Below are positions 15,803 through 23,534 of a stretch of 27,552 bases of DNA, in pieces (position 1 is the first letter of the stretch; the number at the start of each line of letters is the position of its first letter). The stretch comes from Proteocatella sp051653405 (lineage in GTDB: Bacteria; Bacillota; Clostridia; Peptostreptococcales; Filifactoraceae), in the NCBI GenBank assembly GCA_051653405.1, contig JBOFWC010000325.1, positions 1-27,552 on the forward strand. The letters run 5' to 3'. Below the pieces are notes generated by a model, which saw only the letters and a list, made by a program, of their open reading frames with translations, made no database searches and was not told the origin of the DNA. A program made the translations under genes and the position numbers.

Positions 15803-17080
15803 ATGAAGTTAGTTTTACCTCTAAGACAGCACGTTGGAGCGCCGTGTGCCCCAGTTGTTGCAGTTGGTGATGAAGTAAAAAGAGGCCAGCTTATAGCTAA
15901 ACCTACTGGACTTGGCGCTAATATACATGCTAGTGCAAATGGAAAAGTAGTTGAAGTTAATGAAAATGAAATAGCTATAGAGACTATAGGCGAAATAAAT
16001 AAAGATGACTACGTTAGACTTACAAGTGAAGATCATCTTGCTCTTATAGAAGAAGCAGGAATAGTTGGATCAGGTGGAGCAGGTTTCCCAGCTCACGTTA
16101 AGTTTAAGACCAAAATAGAGGGTGGATATGTTCTTGCAAATGCTGCAGAATGTGAGCCTCTTCTTGAGCACAATACTCATTTACTAGAAACAGAGCCAGA
16201 GCTTGTAGTAAGAGGAATAAAGTATGTAATGGAAATTACAGGAGCTGCTCATGGTTATATAGCAATAAAGCCAAAACATCAAAAAGCTATGATTGCTGTA
16301 GCTAGAGCATGTAAGGACGTTGAAGGAGTAGAAGTTAAATTCCTTCCTGATATGTATCCTGCAGGAGATGAGAGAGTTATCGTAAGAGAGTTACTTGGAG
16401 TAGAGCTTCCACTTGGAGCATTACCATCTCAAGCAAATGCTATTGTAAGCAATGTTGAAACTTTAAAAAATGTTACTTACGCAATAGAAAAGAAGATGCC
16501 AGTTATAACAAAAGATATAACAGTAGGCGGAAGAGTTGTAAACCCAACAGTATTTATGGAAGTTCCAATTGGAGCAGAAATAAAACAATATATAGATGAT
16601 TGCGGAGGATATCTTGAGCCGCATGGAGAGATCGTTCTAGGTGGACCTTTCACAGGTAAACATGGAGAAGAAACTGCAAGAGTTGTAAAAGCTCTAGGTG
16701 GAATTCTTATAGCTATGCCATTCCCAGAAGATCATAGAAAATTTGGAATGATTGAATGTGAATGTGGAGCTCAAGCAGAAAGACTAACAGAGTTAGTTGA
16801 AGCAATGGGTGGAGAAGCAGTAGCGTCAGTTAAATGTAAGAGAATGGAAGAAATAAACGGAAGATACCGTTGTACACTTCCAGGAACATGTCCAGGACAG
16901 GCAGAGAAGGTACTTGAACTTAAGAAACAAGGTGCAGAGGCTATAATAGTCGGCACTTGCGAGGACTGAACTAACACAGTTATGCAAGTGGCGCCTAGGT
17001 TAGGAATTGCCGTGTACCATAGTACAGACCACACTCTAAGAGCTGGTGGACACAGACTGTATAGAAAAAAGAAAAACTAA
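15803..17080 (+). CDS. prdC: Selenoprotein PrdC, RnfC-like electron carrier for D-proline reductase
   Basis: A 425-residue protein when the in-frame TGA at 16967-16969 is read as selenocysteine (residue 389); the true stop is TAA 17078-17080. The frame stays coherent after the TGA (TNTVMQVAPRLGIAVYH and a basic tail), so this is recoding, not truncation. The N-terminal part resembles RnfC: MKLVLPLRQHVGAPCAPVVAVGDEVKRGQ, a GLGANIHASANGKV hammerhead-like segment, the GSGGAGFPAHVKFKT flavin/NADH-binding motif near residue 88 and an SLBB-like VGGRVVNPTVFMEVPIG region. The RnfC four-cysteine iron-sulfur motifs are absent. Instead the C-terminus has scattered cysteines and a Cys-Glu-Asp-Sec redox pair (Cys386/Sec389). 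PrdC is known to pass electrons from NADH toward proline reductase and is linked to the Rnf complex. Start ATG 15803 follows AGGAGG at 15788-15793. Confidence 0.95.
16984..17010 (+). promoter_or_regulatory. Candidate bacterial SECIS hairpin of prdC
   Basis: Downstream of the UGA, GCAA (16984-16987) can pair with TTGC (17007-17010), and CCTA (16994-16997) with TAGG (17001-17004), closing a GGU loop with an internal loop between the stems. The apical loop lies 28 bases after the UGA, within the spacing known for bacterial SECIS elements. The fold is read by eye. Confidence 0.4.
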
Positions 17081-17098
17081 AATAGAATTTTCTTTTTT
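17065..17098 (+). terminator. AT-only stem-loop across the prdC stop codon, possible attenuator
   Basis: AAAAAAGAAAA (17065-17075) pairs perfectly with TTTTCTTTTTT (17088-17098) around a 12-base loop that contains the prdC TAA; the 3' arm ends in six T. It could partly terminate transcription between prdC and prdA or be a processing site. The stem is weak, with one G-C pair. Confidence 0.35.
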
Positions 17099-17142
17099 AT
17101 ATAAATATAAAAATTTTGAAATCCAAGAAGGAGGAACGTGTA

Positions 17143-18999
17143 ATGTCAATAACTTTAGAAACAGCTAAGGCTCATGCTAAAGACCCTGCAGTTTCTTGCT
17201 GTAGATTTGAAGCAGGAACTGTTATTGAAGTATCAAACCTTGAGGATCCAGCAATATTTGCTGATCTACAAGACTCAGGACTTCTTAATATATCAGATGA
17301 TTGTTTAACAATCGAACAAGTTTTAGGAGCTAAATTAACAAAAACTGTTGATGCTCTTACTCCACTTACTGCAGCAGTAGTAGATGGAATAGCAGCTCCA
17401 GCAGCAAAAGAAGAGGTAGCAGTAGAGGCAGCTCCAGTAGCAGCAGCTCCAGCAGCAATGCCTGTAATGCCAGCATCAAATGGTGGTGCAGTAAGAATTC
17501 ACATAGGTGAAGGAAAGAACATAGACTTAGAAATACCTCTAGGTGTAGCAGCTCAAATGGGAGTAGCTCCAGTAGCAGCAGCTCCAGCAGTAGCAGGAGA
17601 AACTGCAGTAGCAGCAGCTCCAGCAGCAGAAGAAAAAGTACTAAGAAGTCTTACTAGAAAGCACTTCAAAATAGAAAAAGTTGAGTTTGGACCAGAGACT
17701 AAAATCGAAGGAACTACTCTTTACATCAGAGAAGGAATCGAAAAAGATGCAGTAGCTCAAGAAGAACTAGTTGTATCATTAAAAGTAGAAATAATCACTC
17801 CTGATAAATATGATACTCACTCAGAAACAATAATGGACGTTCAGCCAATCGCTACAAAAGAGCAAGGTGACCTAGGAACAGGAACTACAAGAATGCTTGA
17901 TGGCGTTATAATGATGGTTACAGGAACTGACGAAGGTGGAGTACAAATCGGAGAATTCGGTTCATCAGAAGGACCTCTAGATAGAAATATCATGTGGGGA
18001 AGACCAGGAGCTCCAGACAAAGGCGAGATCTTTATAAAGACAGAAGTTGTTATAAAAGCTCACACTAACATGGAGAGACCAGGACCTCTAGCAGCTCACA
18101 AGGCTTCAGACTTCATAACTCAAGAAATAAGAGAAGCTCTTAAGAAATTAGATGAGACTCTATGCGTAGGCGAAGAGACATTTGTTCAAAAGAGAAGACC
18201 AGGAAAAAGAAAAGTAGTAGTAATAAAAGAAATAATGGGACAAGGTGCAATGCACGATAACTTAATCCTTCCAGTTGAGCCAGTAGGAACACTTGGAGCT
18301 AAGCCAAACGTTGACCTTGGAAACCTTCCAGTAGTTCTTTCTCCACTTGAAGTACTTGATGGAGGAATCCATGCACTTACTTGTATAGGACCTGCTTCAA
18401 AAGAGTGTTCAAGACATTACTTCAGAGAGCCATTAGTTCTTGAAGCTATGATGGACGAAGAAGTAGACCTTTGTGGAGTAATCTTCGTAGGATCACCACA
18501 GGTAAATGCTGAGAAATTCTATGTATCAAACAGACTTGGAATGACAGTAGAAGCTATGGACGTAGACGGAGCAATCATAACAACTGAAGGATTCGGAAAC
18601 AACCACATAGATTTCGCTTCTCACCACGAGCAATTAGGTTCAAGAGGAGTTGCAGTAGTTGGAGTATCTTTCTCTGCAGTTCAGGGAGCTCTAGTTGTTG
18701 GTAACGAGTACATGAAGTACATGATAGATAACAACAAATCTAAGCAAGGTATCGAAAACGAAATACTTGCAAACAACACTTTATCACCAGAAGATGCAGT
18801 AAGAGCTATGGCTATGTTAAAAACTGTAATGGCTGGAGAAGAAGTAAAAGCAGCTGAAAGAAAATGGAATGCAAACGTTAAAGCAAACAACGTTGAAATG
18901 ATAGAAAAAGCTACAGGAAAGAAAATTGTTTTAGAAGCTAATGAGCAATCTCTTCCAAAGAGCAAAAAGAGAGCAGAAATCTACGAAGTAGAAGCTTAA
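17143..18999 (+). CDS. prdA: D-proline reductase proprotein PrdA (pyruvoyl-forming)
   Basis: A 618-residue proprotein starting at ATG 17143, eight bases after AAGGAGG; an upstream in-frame TTG (17116) would place the ribosome binding site inside the gene. PrdA is cleaved at an internal cysteine to give a ~45 kDa N-terminal chain and a ~23 kDa chain whose N-terminal cysteine becomes the pyruvoyl group. The cleavage site is seen as GGIHALT/CIGPASKE (Cys414). Residues about 85-170 hold Ala/Pro-rich linkers flanking a short segment (GGAVRIHIGEGKNIDLEIP). The catalytic-type region starts at LRSLTRKHFKIEKVEFG and includes IGEFGSSEGPLDRNI and MGQGAMHDNL. With PrdB it reduces D-proline to 5-aminovalerate, the Stickland acceptor reaction, in the cytoplasm. 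Codon choice looks like that of a highly expressed gene, more so than prdD/prdE. Confidence 0.96.
   Translation: MSITLETAKAHAKDPAVSCCRFEAGTVIEVSNLEDPAIFADLQDSGLLNISDDCLTIEQVLGAKLTKTVDALTPLTAAVVDGIAAPAAKEEVAVEAAPVAAAPAAMPVMPASNGGAVRIHIGEGKNIDLEIPLGVAAQMGVAPVAAAPAVAGETAVAAAPAAEEKVLRSLTRKHFKIEKVEFGPETKIEGTTLYIREGIEKDAVAQEELVVSLKVEIITPDKYDTHSETIMDVQPIATKEQGDLGTGTTRMLDGVIMMVTGTDEGGVQIGEFGSSEGPLDRNIMWGRPGAPDKGEIFIKTEVVIKAHTNMERPGPLAAHKASDFITQEIREALKKLDETLCVGEETFVQKRRPGKRKVVVIKEIMGQGAMHDNLILPVEPVGTLGAKPNVDLGNLPVVLSPLEVLDGGIHALTCIGPASKECSRHYFREPLVLEAMMDEEVDLCGVIFVGSPQVNAEKFYVSNRLGMTVEAMDVDGAIITTEGFGNNHIDFASHHEQLGSRGVAVVGVSFSAVQGALVVGNEYMKYMIDNNKSKQGIENEILANNTLSPEDAVRAMAMLKTVMAGEEVKAAERKWNANVKANNVEMIEKATGKKIVLEANEQSLPKSKKRAEIYEVEA
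17435..17626 (+). repeat. Three-copy 21-base repeat encoding the Ala/Pro linkers of PrdA
   Basis: The same 21 bases occur at 17435-17455, 17570-17590 and 17606-17626; the first two copies share 25 bases (17431-17455 and 17566-17590). They encode Pro-Val-Ala-Ala-Ala-Pro-type runs that act as flexible linkers, as in lipoyl-domain enzymes. Identity at DNA level suggests recent duplication or gene-conversion of the linker. Confidence 0.75.
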
Positions 19000-19033
19000 T
19001 ATTTGGATTAACAAGTAATAGAAGGAGAATCAG

Positions 19034-19285
19034 ATGGAAAAGTTAAAATATTCATCCACAGAAAGATATGTGGAAGGAGTAATAGTTGAAGTTAAAGATG
19101 GATCTGTAGCAATCGATTTAAAAGGAAGATTAGGGTACCTAAAAGTTCCAAAGAGAATGCTTATAACAGATTATGAACCGCAATTAGGACTAGAAGTTGG
19201 ATTCCTGATGAGTTATCCTGAAGTGCTTGGTCCAGAAATTAATGAAAAGTATGCAGAAAATGTAGAACGTAAAAATATAAAATAG
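19034..19285 (+). CDS. Small proline reductase cluster protein, CBO2463/CBO2479-like
   Basis: 83 residues, starting at ATG 19034 behind AGAAGGAGA, 34 bases after prdA and 24 before prdB. The sequence is mostly beta-strand in pattern (RYVEGVIVEVKDGSVAIDLKGRLGYLKVPKRM) followed by an LGLEVGFLMSYPEVLGPE stretch, suggesting a small beta-barrel. I recall similar small proteins in proline reductase clusters of other clostridia, annotated as CBO2463/CBO2479-domain proteins, with no established function. There are no cysteines, so it is not itself a redox carrier. Placement between the genes for the two reductase subunits suggests a chaperone, assembly or maturation role (pyruvoyl formation or PrdA-PrdB complex building), which is inference. 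Confidence 0.8.
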   Translation: MEKLKYSSTERYVEGVIVEVKDGSVAIDLKGRLGYLKVPKRMLITDYEPQLGLEVGFLMSYPEVLGPEINEKYAENVERKNIK

Positions 19286-19309
19286 TAGTAGGAAAAGGAG
19301 GAATAAACA

Positions 19310-20035
19310 ATGAGTCTTACAGCAGTAAAAGGACTTCAATCAGAAATATTTGTTCCTGTAACACCTCCACCAGTGTGGACTCCAGTTACAAAAGAACTAA
19401 AAGATATGACAGTGGCACTTGCAACAGCAGCAGGGGTACACTTAAAAACAGATAGCAGATTCAACCTTGCAGGAGATTTTGGATTCAGAGAAATTCCAGG
19501 AACAGTAAAAGGTGAAGAATTAATGGTATCACATGGTGGATACGATAACGGAGACGTTAACAAAGATATCAACTGTATGTTCCCTATCGAAAGATTACAA
19601 GAGCTTGCAGCAGAAGGCTTTATAAAAGCAGTTGCTCCAATGCACTTTGGATTCATGGGTGGTGGTGGAGACCAAGCTAAATTCACTGAAGAAACTGGCC
19701 CATCAATCGCTCAAAAACTTAAAGATGAGAACGTAGACGCTGTTCTTTTAACAGCTGGTTGAGGTACTTGTCACCGCTCTGCCGTGATCGTGCAGAGAGC
19801 AATCGAAGCTGCGGGAATACCTACAATAATAATAGCAGCTCTACCTCCAGTAGTTAGACAAAACGGAACTCCAAGAGCAGTTGCACCACTAGTACCAATG
19901 GGAGCAAACGCAGGAGAGCCAAACAACAAAGAAATGCAAACAGCAATCTGTAAAGCAACTCTTGAGCAATTAATAAAAATATCAAGTGCAGGAAAGATAG
20001 TACCATTACCATTCGAGTACCACGCACACGTATAA
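19310..20035 (+). CDS. prdB: D-proline reductase selenoprotein subunit PrdB
   Basis: A 241-residue protein when the TGA at 19760-19762 is decoded as selenocysteine (residue 151); TAA at 20033-20035 is the true stop. The flanking sequence is LLTAG-Sec-GTCHRSAVIVQRAIE, so Sec151 and Cys154 form a Sec-x-x-Cys redox motif. The frame continues through a clearly coding tail ending FEYHAHV. It resembles the selenoprotein B subunits of glycine, sarcosine and betaine reductases. It provides the selenolate that attacks D-proline bound to the PrdA pyruvoyl group. ATG 19310 follows AAAGGAGG. Conventional gene calling would split this into two short ORFs. Confidence 0.97.
19777..19797 (+). promoter_or_regulatory. 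Candidate bacterial SECIS hairpin of prdB
   Basis: CTCTGC (19777-19782) pairs perfectly with GCAGAG (19792-19797) around a nine-base loop CGTGATCGT. The loop starts 20 bases after the UGA, within the usual bacterial SECIS distance, and contains GU as expected for SelB recognition. Confidence 0.6.
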
Positions 20036-20057
20036 TAGCAAAGAAGCTTTAAAAATA

Positions 20058-20086
20058 TATAGGAGAGGTCAATAGCCTCTCCTATA
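20058..20086 (+). terminator. Strong stem-loop between prdB and prdD
   Basis: Eleven perfect pairs: TATAGGAGAGG (20058-20068) with CCTCTCCTATA (20076-20086), 7-base loop. No T-run follows, so it is unlikely to be a simple terminator. It may protect the 3' end of the abundant prdA-prdB message or mark an RNA processing site, setting lower expression for prdD-prdE-prdF. Confidence 0.6.
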
Positions 20087-20104
20087 ATAAAATAAAGGTG
20101 AATT

Positions 20105-20863
20105 ATGGAAACTGTAGATTTACGAAGATTAGTCATCAAAGCATTTCATGTTAAGGAAGTTATTTTTGGTGAAAAATTTGAGTTTGTTAACGGCATACTT
20201 AAAATTGATAAAAAAATAACAAATAAGTTAGTTGAAGCAGATCCATTAATCAAAGATATAAAAATTGACATAATAAAGCCATATGATCATGACAGAGAGA
20301 TAAACACTATTATGGATATCGTGCCTATGTCAGCAAAAGTACTTGGAGTGCTTGGAGAAGGCATTACATATACTATGACTGGGGCATACGTGATGCTTAC
20401 TGGTTGTGATGCTGACGGAAGGCAGATGCACGAGTTTGGTTCATCTGAGGGGAACTTAAAAGAACAAATGAAATTTGGGAAAGCAGGAACTCCAACGGAA
20501 ACGGACTATATAATCCATATTGATGTGCTTATAGAAGGTGGTCAGCCTTATGACAGACAGCTTCCTATAGCAGCATTTAAAGCTTGTGATGAAATAATCC
20601 AGAAAATAAGAATGGAACTTAAGAAGCTAGAACCAAGCGAAGCGGATGAAGTTCATGAATTTTATGATAGAATAAGAAAAGGTGCTAAAAAAGTTGCAAT
20701 AGTAAAACAGATTGCAGGGCAAGGCGCTATGTATGATAATCAGTTATTTCCAGGAGAGCCATCTGGCTATTCAGGAGGGATATCAATAATTGATATGGCA
20801 AATATGCCGGTAGTACTTTCTCCTAATGAATATAGAGATGGGGCACTTAGATCAATGACATAA
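20105..20863 (+). CDS. prdD: Proline reductase cluster protein PrdD (homologue of PrdA N-terminal chain)
   Basis: 252 residues, from ATG 20105 behind AAAGGTG. It aligns with the part of PrdA from its LRSLTRKHFK segment to the cleavage site: LRRLVIKAFHVKEVIFG, IMDIVPMSAK, MHEFGSSEGNLKEQM, AGQGAMYDNQLFPGEP and MPVVLSPNEYRDGALRSMT. It lacks the Ala/Pro-rich N-terminal region of PrdA. It ends at the threonine matching Thr413 of PrdA, just before the pyruvoyl-forming cysteine. prdE begins 16 bases on with the matching C-terminal part. Its role is not established; a scaffold or maturation partner of PrdA is a reasonable guess. It uses less biased codons than prdA. Confidence 0.93.
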   Translation: METVDLRRLVIKAFHVKEVIFGEKFEFVNGILKIDKKITNKLVEADPLIKDIKIDIIKPYDHDREINTIMDIVPMSAKVLGVLGEGITYTMTGAYVMLTGCDADGRQMHEFGSSEGNLKEQMKFGKAGTPTETDYIIHIDVLIEGGQPYDRQLPIAAFKACDEIIQKIRMELKKLEPSEADEVHEFYDRIRKGAKKVAIVKQIAGQGAMYDNQLFPGEPSGYSGGISIIDMANMPVVLSPNEYRDGALRSMT

Positions 20864-20879
20864 TTAGTGGAGGGATAAA

Positions 20880-21347
20880 ATGGGTATAGGACCATCAACG
20901 AAAGAAACAAGTCTTCATCATTTTAGAGATCCGCTTTTAGACATTGTTTCTAATGATACAGATATAGATCTTGTTGGCATAGTACTTGTTGGAACGCCGC
21001 AGGATAATAAAGAAAAAGAAAGAGTTGGACAAAGAACAGCTCAGTGGCTTGAAGCTATGAGAGTGGATGGATGCATCGTATCTTGTGATGGATGGGGAAA
21101 TTCGCACGTTGACTATGCCAACACTTTAGAGGAAATAGGAAAAAGAGGAATCCCTCTTGTAGGAGTAACCTTTAATGGAGTACAAGCTAAATTTGTAGTA
21201 ACAAATAAGTACATGGACACCATTGTTGACATCAATAAATCAGAAGCAGGTATCGAGACCGAAGTAGTCGGTGAAAATACAACGAGTACGCTAGATGCTA
21301 AAAAAGCAATAGCATTTTTGAAACTTAAAATGAGAAAGAGAGGGTAA
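20880..21347 (+). CDS. prdE: Proline reductase cluster protein PrdE (homologue of PrdA pyruvoyl chain)
   Basis: 155 residues, from ATG 20880 behind GGAGGGA. It is homologous to the C-terminal chain of PrdA: MGIGPSTKETSLHHFRDPL matches CIGPASKECSRHYFREPL, and later blocks match too (VGIVLVGTPQ, WGNSHVDYANTLEE, VVGENTTSTLDAKKAI). The cysteine that becomes the pyruvoyl group in PrdA is absent; the protein starts Met-Gly instead. It therefore cannot form the cofactor in that way. With PrdD it makes a naturally split, presumably non-catalytic copy of PrdA. It ends four bases before prdF and is cotranscribed. Confidence 0.93.
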   Translation: MGIGPSTKETSLHHFRDPLLDIVSNDTDIDLVGIVLVGTPQDNKEKERVGQRTAQWLEAMRVDGCIVSCDGWGNSHVDYANTLEEIGKRGIPLVGVTFNGVQAKFVVTNKYMDTIVDINKSEAGIETEVVGENTTSTLDAKKAIAFLKLKMRKRG

Positions 21348-21351
21348 TACT

Positions 21352-22356
21352 ATGATTTTTTCAAGAGGAATACAAGCGATTGATTCTCATACAGCTGGAG
21401 AACCAACTAGAATAGTTACTGGAGGACTTCCAAACATAAAGGGAAAGACTATGCCAGAGAAGAAAGAATACTTAGAGAAAGAACTAGACTATCTTAGAAC
21501 AGCAATAATGTTAGAGCCAAGAGGACATAATGATATGTTCGGATCTATAATTACTGCTCCAACTACAGAAGAAGCAGATCTTGGAATAATATTCATGGAC
21601 GGTGGCGGATACCTTAACATGTGTGGTCACGGAACTATAGGAGCTGTTACTGCAGCTATCGAAACAGGAATGGTTCCAATGGTTGAGCCAACTACAAAAG
21701 TAGTATTAGAGGCACCAGCAGGAATAGTAAGAGCAGAAGCTAAAGTAGAAAATGGAAGAGTTCAAAGCGTTTCTTTCGTAAACGTACCAGCATTCCACTA
21801 CAAAAAAGACCAAAAAGTAACACTTGATGGAAAAGAAATAACATTTGATATATCATTTGGTGGAAGTTTCTTTGCTATAGTTAATGCTAAGGAATTAGGA
21901 ATGAGCGTTAAGCCAGAAAACGCTGGAAAACTTACTGAAATAGCACTTAAATTAAGAGATGTTATAAATGCAGAAATAGAAATTCAGCATCCAACTCTTG
22001 CACATATCAAGACTGTAGATCTAGTAGAGATTTATGATGCACCTACTCATCCAGAAGCTACTTACAAAAACGTAGTAATCTTCGGACAAGGTCAAGTTGA
22101 CAGATCACCGTGTGGTACTGGAACTTGTGCAAAAATGGCAACTCTTCACTCAAAAGGAGAGTTAAAAGTTGGAGAGAAATTCGTATACGAAAGTATATTA
22201 GGAACTCTATTCTATGGTGAAATAGTAGAGACAGCTAAGGTTGGAGATTTTGATGCAGTAGTTCCAAAGATAGCAGGATCAGCATACATTACAGGATTTA
22301 ATCACTTTGTAATAGATGAAACTGACCCAGTAAAACATGGATTTGTATTAAAATAA
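21352..22356 (+). CDS. prdF: Proline racemase
   Basis: 334 residues, typical of the family. Both catalytic cysteines are in place: MCGHGTIG with Cys91 and DRSPCGTGTCAKM (read here as DRSPCGTGT) with Cys254, the two-base pair that swaps the alpha proton. The opening IQAIDSHTAGEPTRIV carries the conserved His/Gly substrate loop. It is a cofactor-independent cytoplasmic enzyme converting L-proline to D-proline, the substrate of PrdA/PrdB. It follows prdE by four bases and is the last gene before an inverted repeat at 22374-22414. Its codon bias is closer to prdA than to prdD/prdE. Confidence 0.97.
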   Translation: MIFSRGIQAIDSHTAGEPTRIVTGGLPNIKGKTMPEKKEYLEKELDYLRTAIMLEPRGHNDMFGSIITAPTTEEADLGIIFMDGGGYLNMCGHGTIGAVTAAIETGMVPMVEPTTKVVLEAPAGIVRAEAKVENGRVQSVSFVNVPAFHYKKDQKVTLDGKEITFDISFGGSFFAIVNAKELGMSVKPENAGKLTEIALKLRDVINAEIEIQHPTLAHIKTVDLVEIYDAPTHPEATYKNVVIFGQGQVDRSPCGTGTCAKMATLHSKGELKVGEKFVYESILGTLFYGEIVETAKVGDFDAVVPKIAGSAYITGFNHFVIDETDPVKHGFVLK

Positions 22357-22373
22357 AATTGACTTTACAATTT

Positions 22374-22414
22374 AAACCCAGGTGCATATTATTTTAAATT
22401 GTGTACTTGGGTTT
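22374..22414 (+). terminator. Stem-loop after prdF
   Basis: Thirteen pairs with two wobbles: 22374-22386 with 22402-22414, 15-base loop. There is no proper T-run after the 3' arm (TTTAATAAT), so termination may be inefficient. On the reverse strand the stem would be followed by TTTAAATTG, also poor. Confidence 0.6.
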
Positions 22415-22545
22415 AATAATAAATTAACGTAAAATTAATACTTATTATTTTTTTACTTAAAATTGGTAAAATGCTTAAAAGTATTGAAAAATCATATAAA
22501 AAATTCAAAAAAATGATAATATTTCTTTATTTTTTGATTGAAATG

Positions 22546-22585
22546 TGATATAATAAACACATATTAAATGTTAAACTTTTAATAT
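22546..22585 (+). promoter_or_regulatory. Extended -10 promoter and 5' hairpin of the TSUP gene
   Basis: TGATATAAT (22546-22554) is an extended -10, identical to the one before addB. TTTATT at 22526-22531 is a weak -35 at 17 bases. Transcription would start near 22561, where ATATTAAA (22561-22568) pairs with TTTAATAT (22578-22585), a possible 5' stabilising hairpin. Confidence 0.55.
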
Positions 22586-22609
22586 AAACATACTTAGGAG
22601 GAATTATTT

Positions 22610-23476
22610 ATGAACGCATCGGTAATATTATTAGGCTTACTTGCACTAATTCTAGCAGTATTTTCTTTCGTATTTGTTAAAGACTATATTGCTAACAAAG
22701 AGAAGCTTGAAACAGAAACAAGCTTTGTAAAATCAGGAATCATAGGATTAACGACAAACTTTTTTGACACTTTAGGAATAGGTTCATTTGCACCTACTAC
22801 AGCTTTACTTAGAACATTTAAGCAAATTGACGACAAGGTTCTTCCAGGAACTCTTAACGTAGCTTGTACAGTTCCAGTTATAGTTGAAGCATTTGCATTC
22901 ATCAAATCAGTAGAAGTTGAACCACTGACACTTAGTGCTTTAATAATTGCAGCATCTGTAGGATCATATGTTGGAGCTGGAATAATGTCAAAACTTCCAA
23001 AAACTACAGTACAAAAAACAATGGCAATCTGCCTTGCAGTTGCAGGTCTTGTAATGCTTTCTCAATTACTTGGAATATTCCCAGGTGGAGGAGAAGCTAT
23101 AGGTCTTACAGGCGTAGCTTTAATAATTGGTATTGTTGGAAACTTTATACTTGGTGCACTTATGACTGCAGGAGTTGGTCTATACGCTCCATGTATGGCT
23201 CTAGTATACCTTTTAGGAATGAGCCCAGCGGTTGCTTTCCCAATAATGATGGGATCTTGTGCATACTTAATGCCAATATGTTCAGTAAAATTCATCAAAG
23301 AAGGAGCTTACAACAGAAAAGCTTCTATGGCGATAACAGTATTTGGAGTTGTTGGAGTTCTTATAGCAGTATTCCTAGTAACTTCATTACCACTTACAGT
23401 TCTTAAATGGCTTGTTGTGTGTGTTATCGGTTACACTTCAATATCTATGTTCCAAGCTTCAAGAAAAGCTGCATAA
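22610..23476 (+). CDS. TSUP (TauE/SafE) family membrane permease
   Basis: 288 residues with about eight membrane segments, starting at ATG 22610 behind AGGAGG (22596-22601). The duplicated family pattern is visible: GIIGLTTNFFDTLGIGSFAPTTAL in the first half and GIVGNFILGALMTAGVGLYAPCMALV in the second. TSUP proteins move small organic anions, often sulfite or sulfonates. This gene has its own promoter and terminator directly after the prd operon. A link to proline fermentation, for example 5-aminovalerate export or substrate entry, is only positional inference. Confidence 0.82.
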   Translation: MNASVILLGLLALILAVFSFVFVKDYIANKEKLETETSFVKSGIIGLTTNFFDTLGIGSFAPTTALLRTFKQIDDKVLPGTLNVACTVPVIVEAFAFIKSVEVEPLTLSALIIAASVGSYVGAGIMSKLPKTTVQKTMAICLAVAGLVMLSQLLGIFPGGGEAIGLTGVALIIGIVGNFILGALMTAGVGLYAPCMALVYLLGMSPAVAFPIMMGSCAYLMPICSVKFIKEGAYNRKASMAITVFGVVGVLIAVFLVTSLPLTVLKWLVVCVIGYTSISMFQASRKAA

Positions 23477-23501
23477 TATTGAAATAATCAAATTGTATAT
23501 T

Positions 23502-23534
23502 AAAAAGCTGCTGAGAAAATCAGCAGCTTTTTTT
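23502..23534 (+). terminator. Rho-independent terminator after the TSUP gene
   Basis: Bases 23502-23514 pair perfectly with 23520-23532 around loop GAAAA, with a run of T to 23534. Confidence 0.95.

Noticed and set aside
15803..16969. prdC as a complete gene ending at TGA 16967
   Set aside because: Coding continues in frame to TAA 17078 and PrdC is a known selenoprotein, so the TGA is recoded.
19310..19762. prdB as a pseudogene or two genes broken at TGA 19760
   Set aside because: The downstream frame is intact, the context is Sec-Gly-Thr-Cys, and a SECIS-like hairpin follows.
22534..22539. TTGATT as the -35 of the TSUP promoter
   Set aside because: Only 9 bases from the TATAAT; an extended -10 with a weak TTTATT is more consistent.
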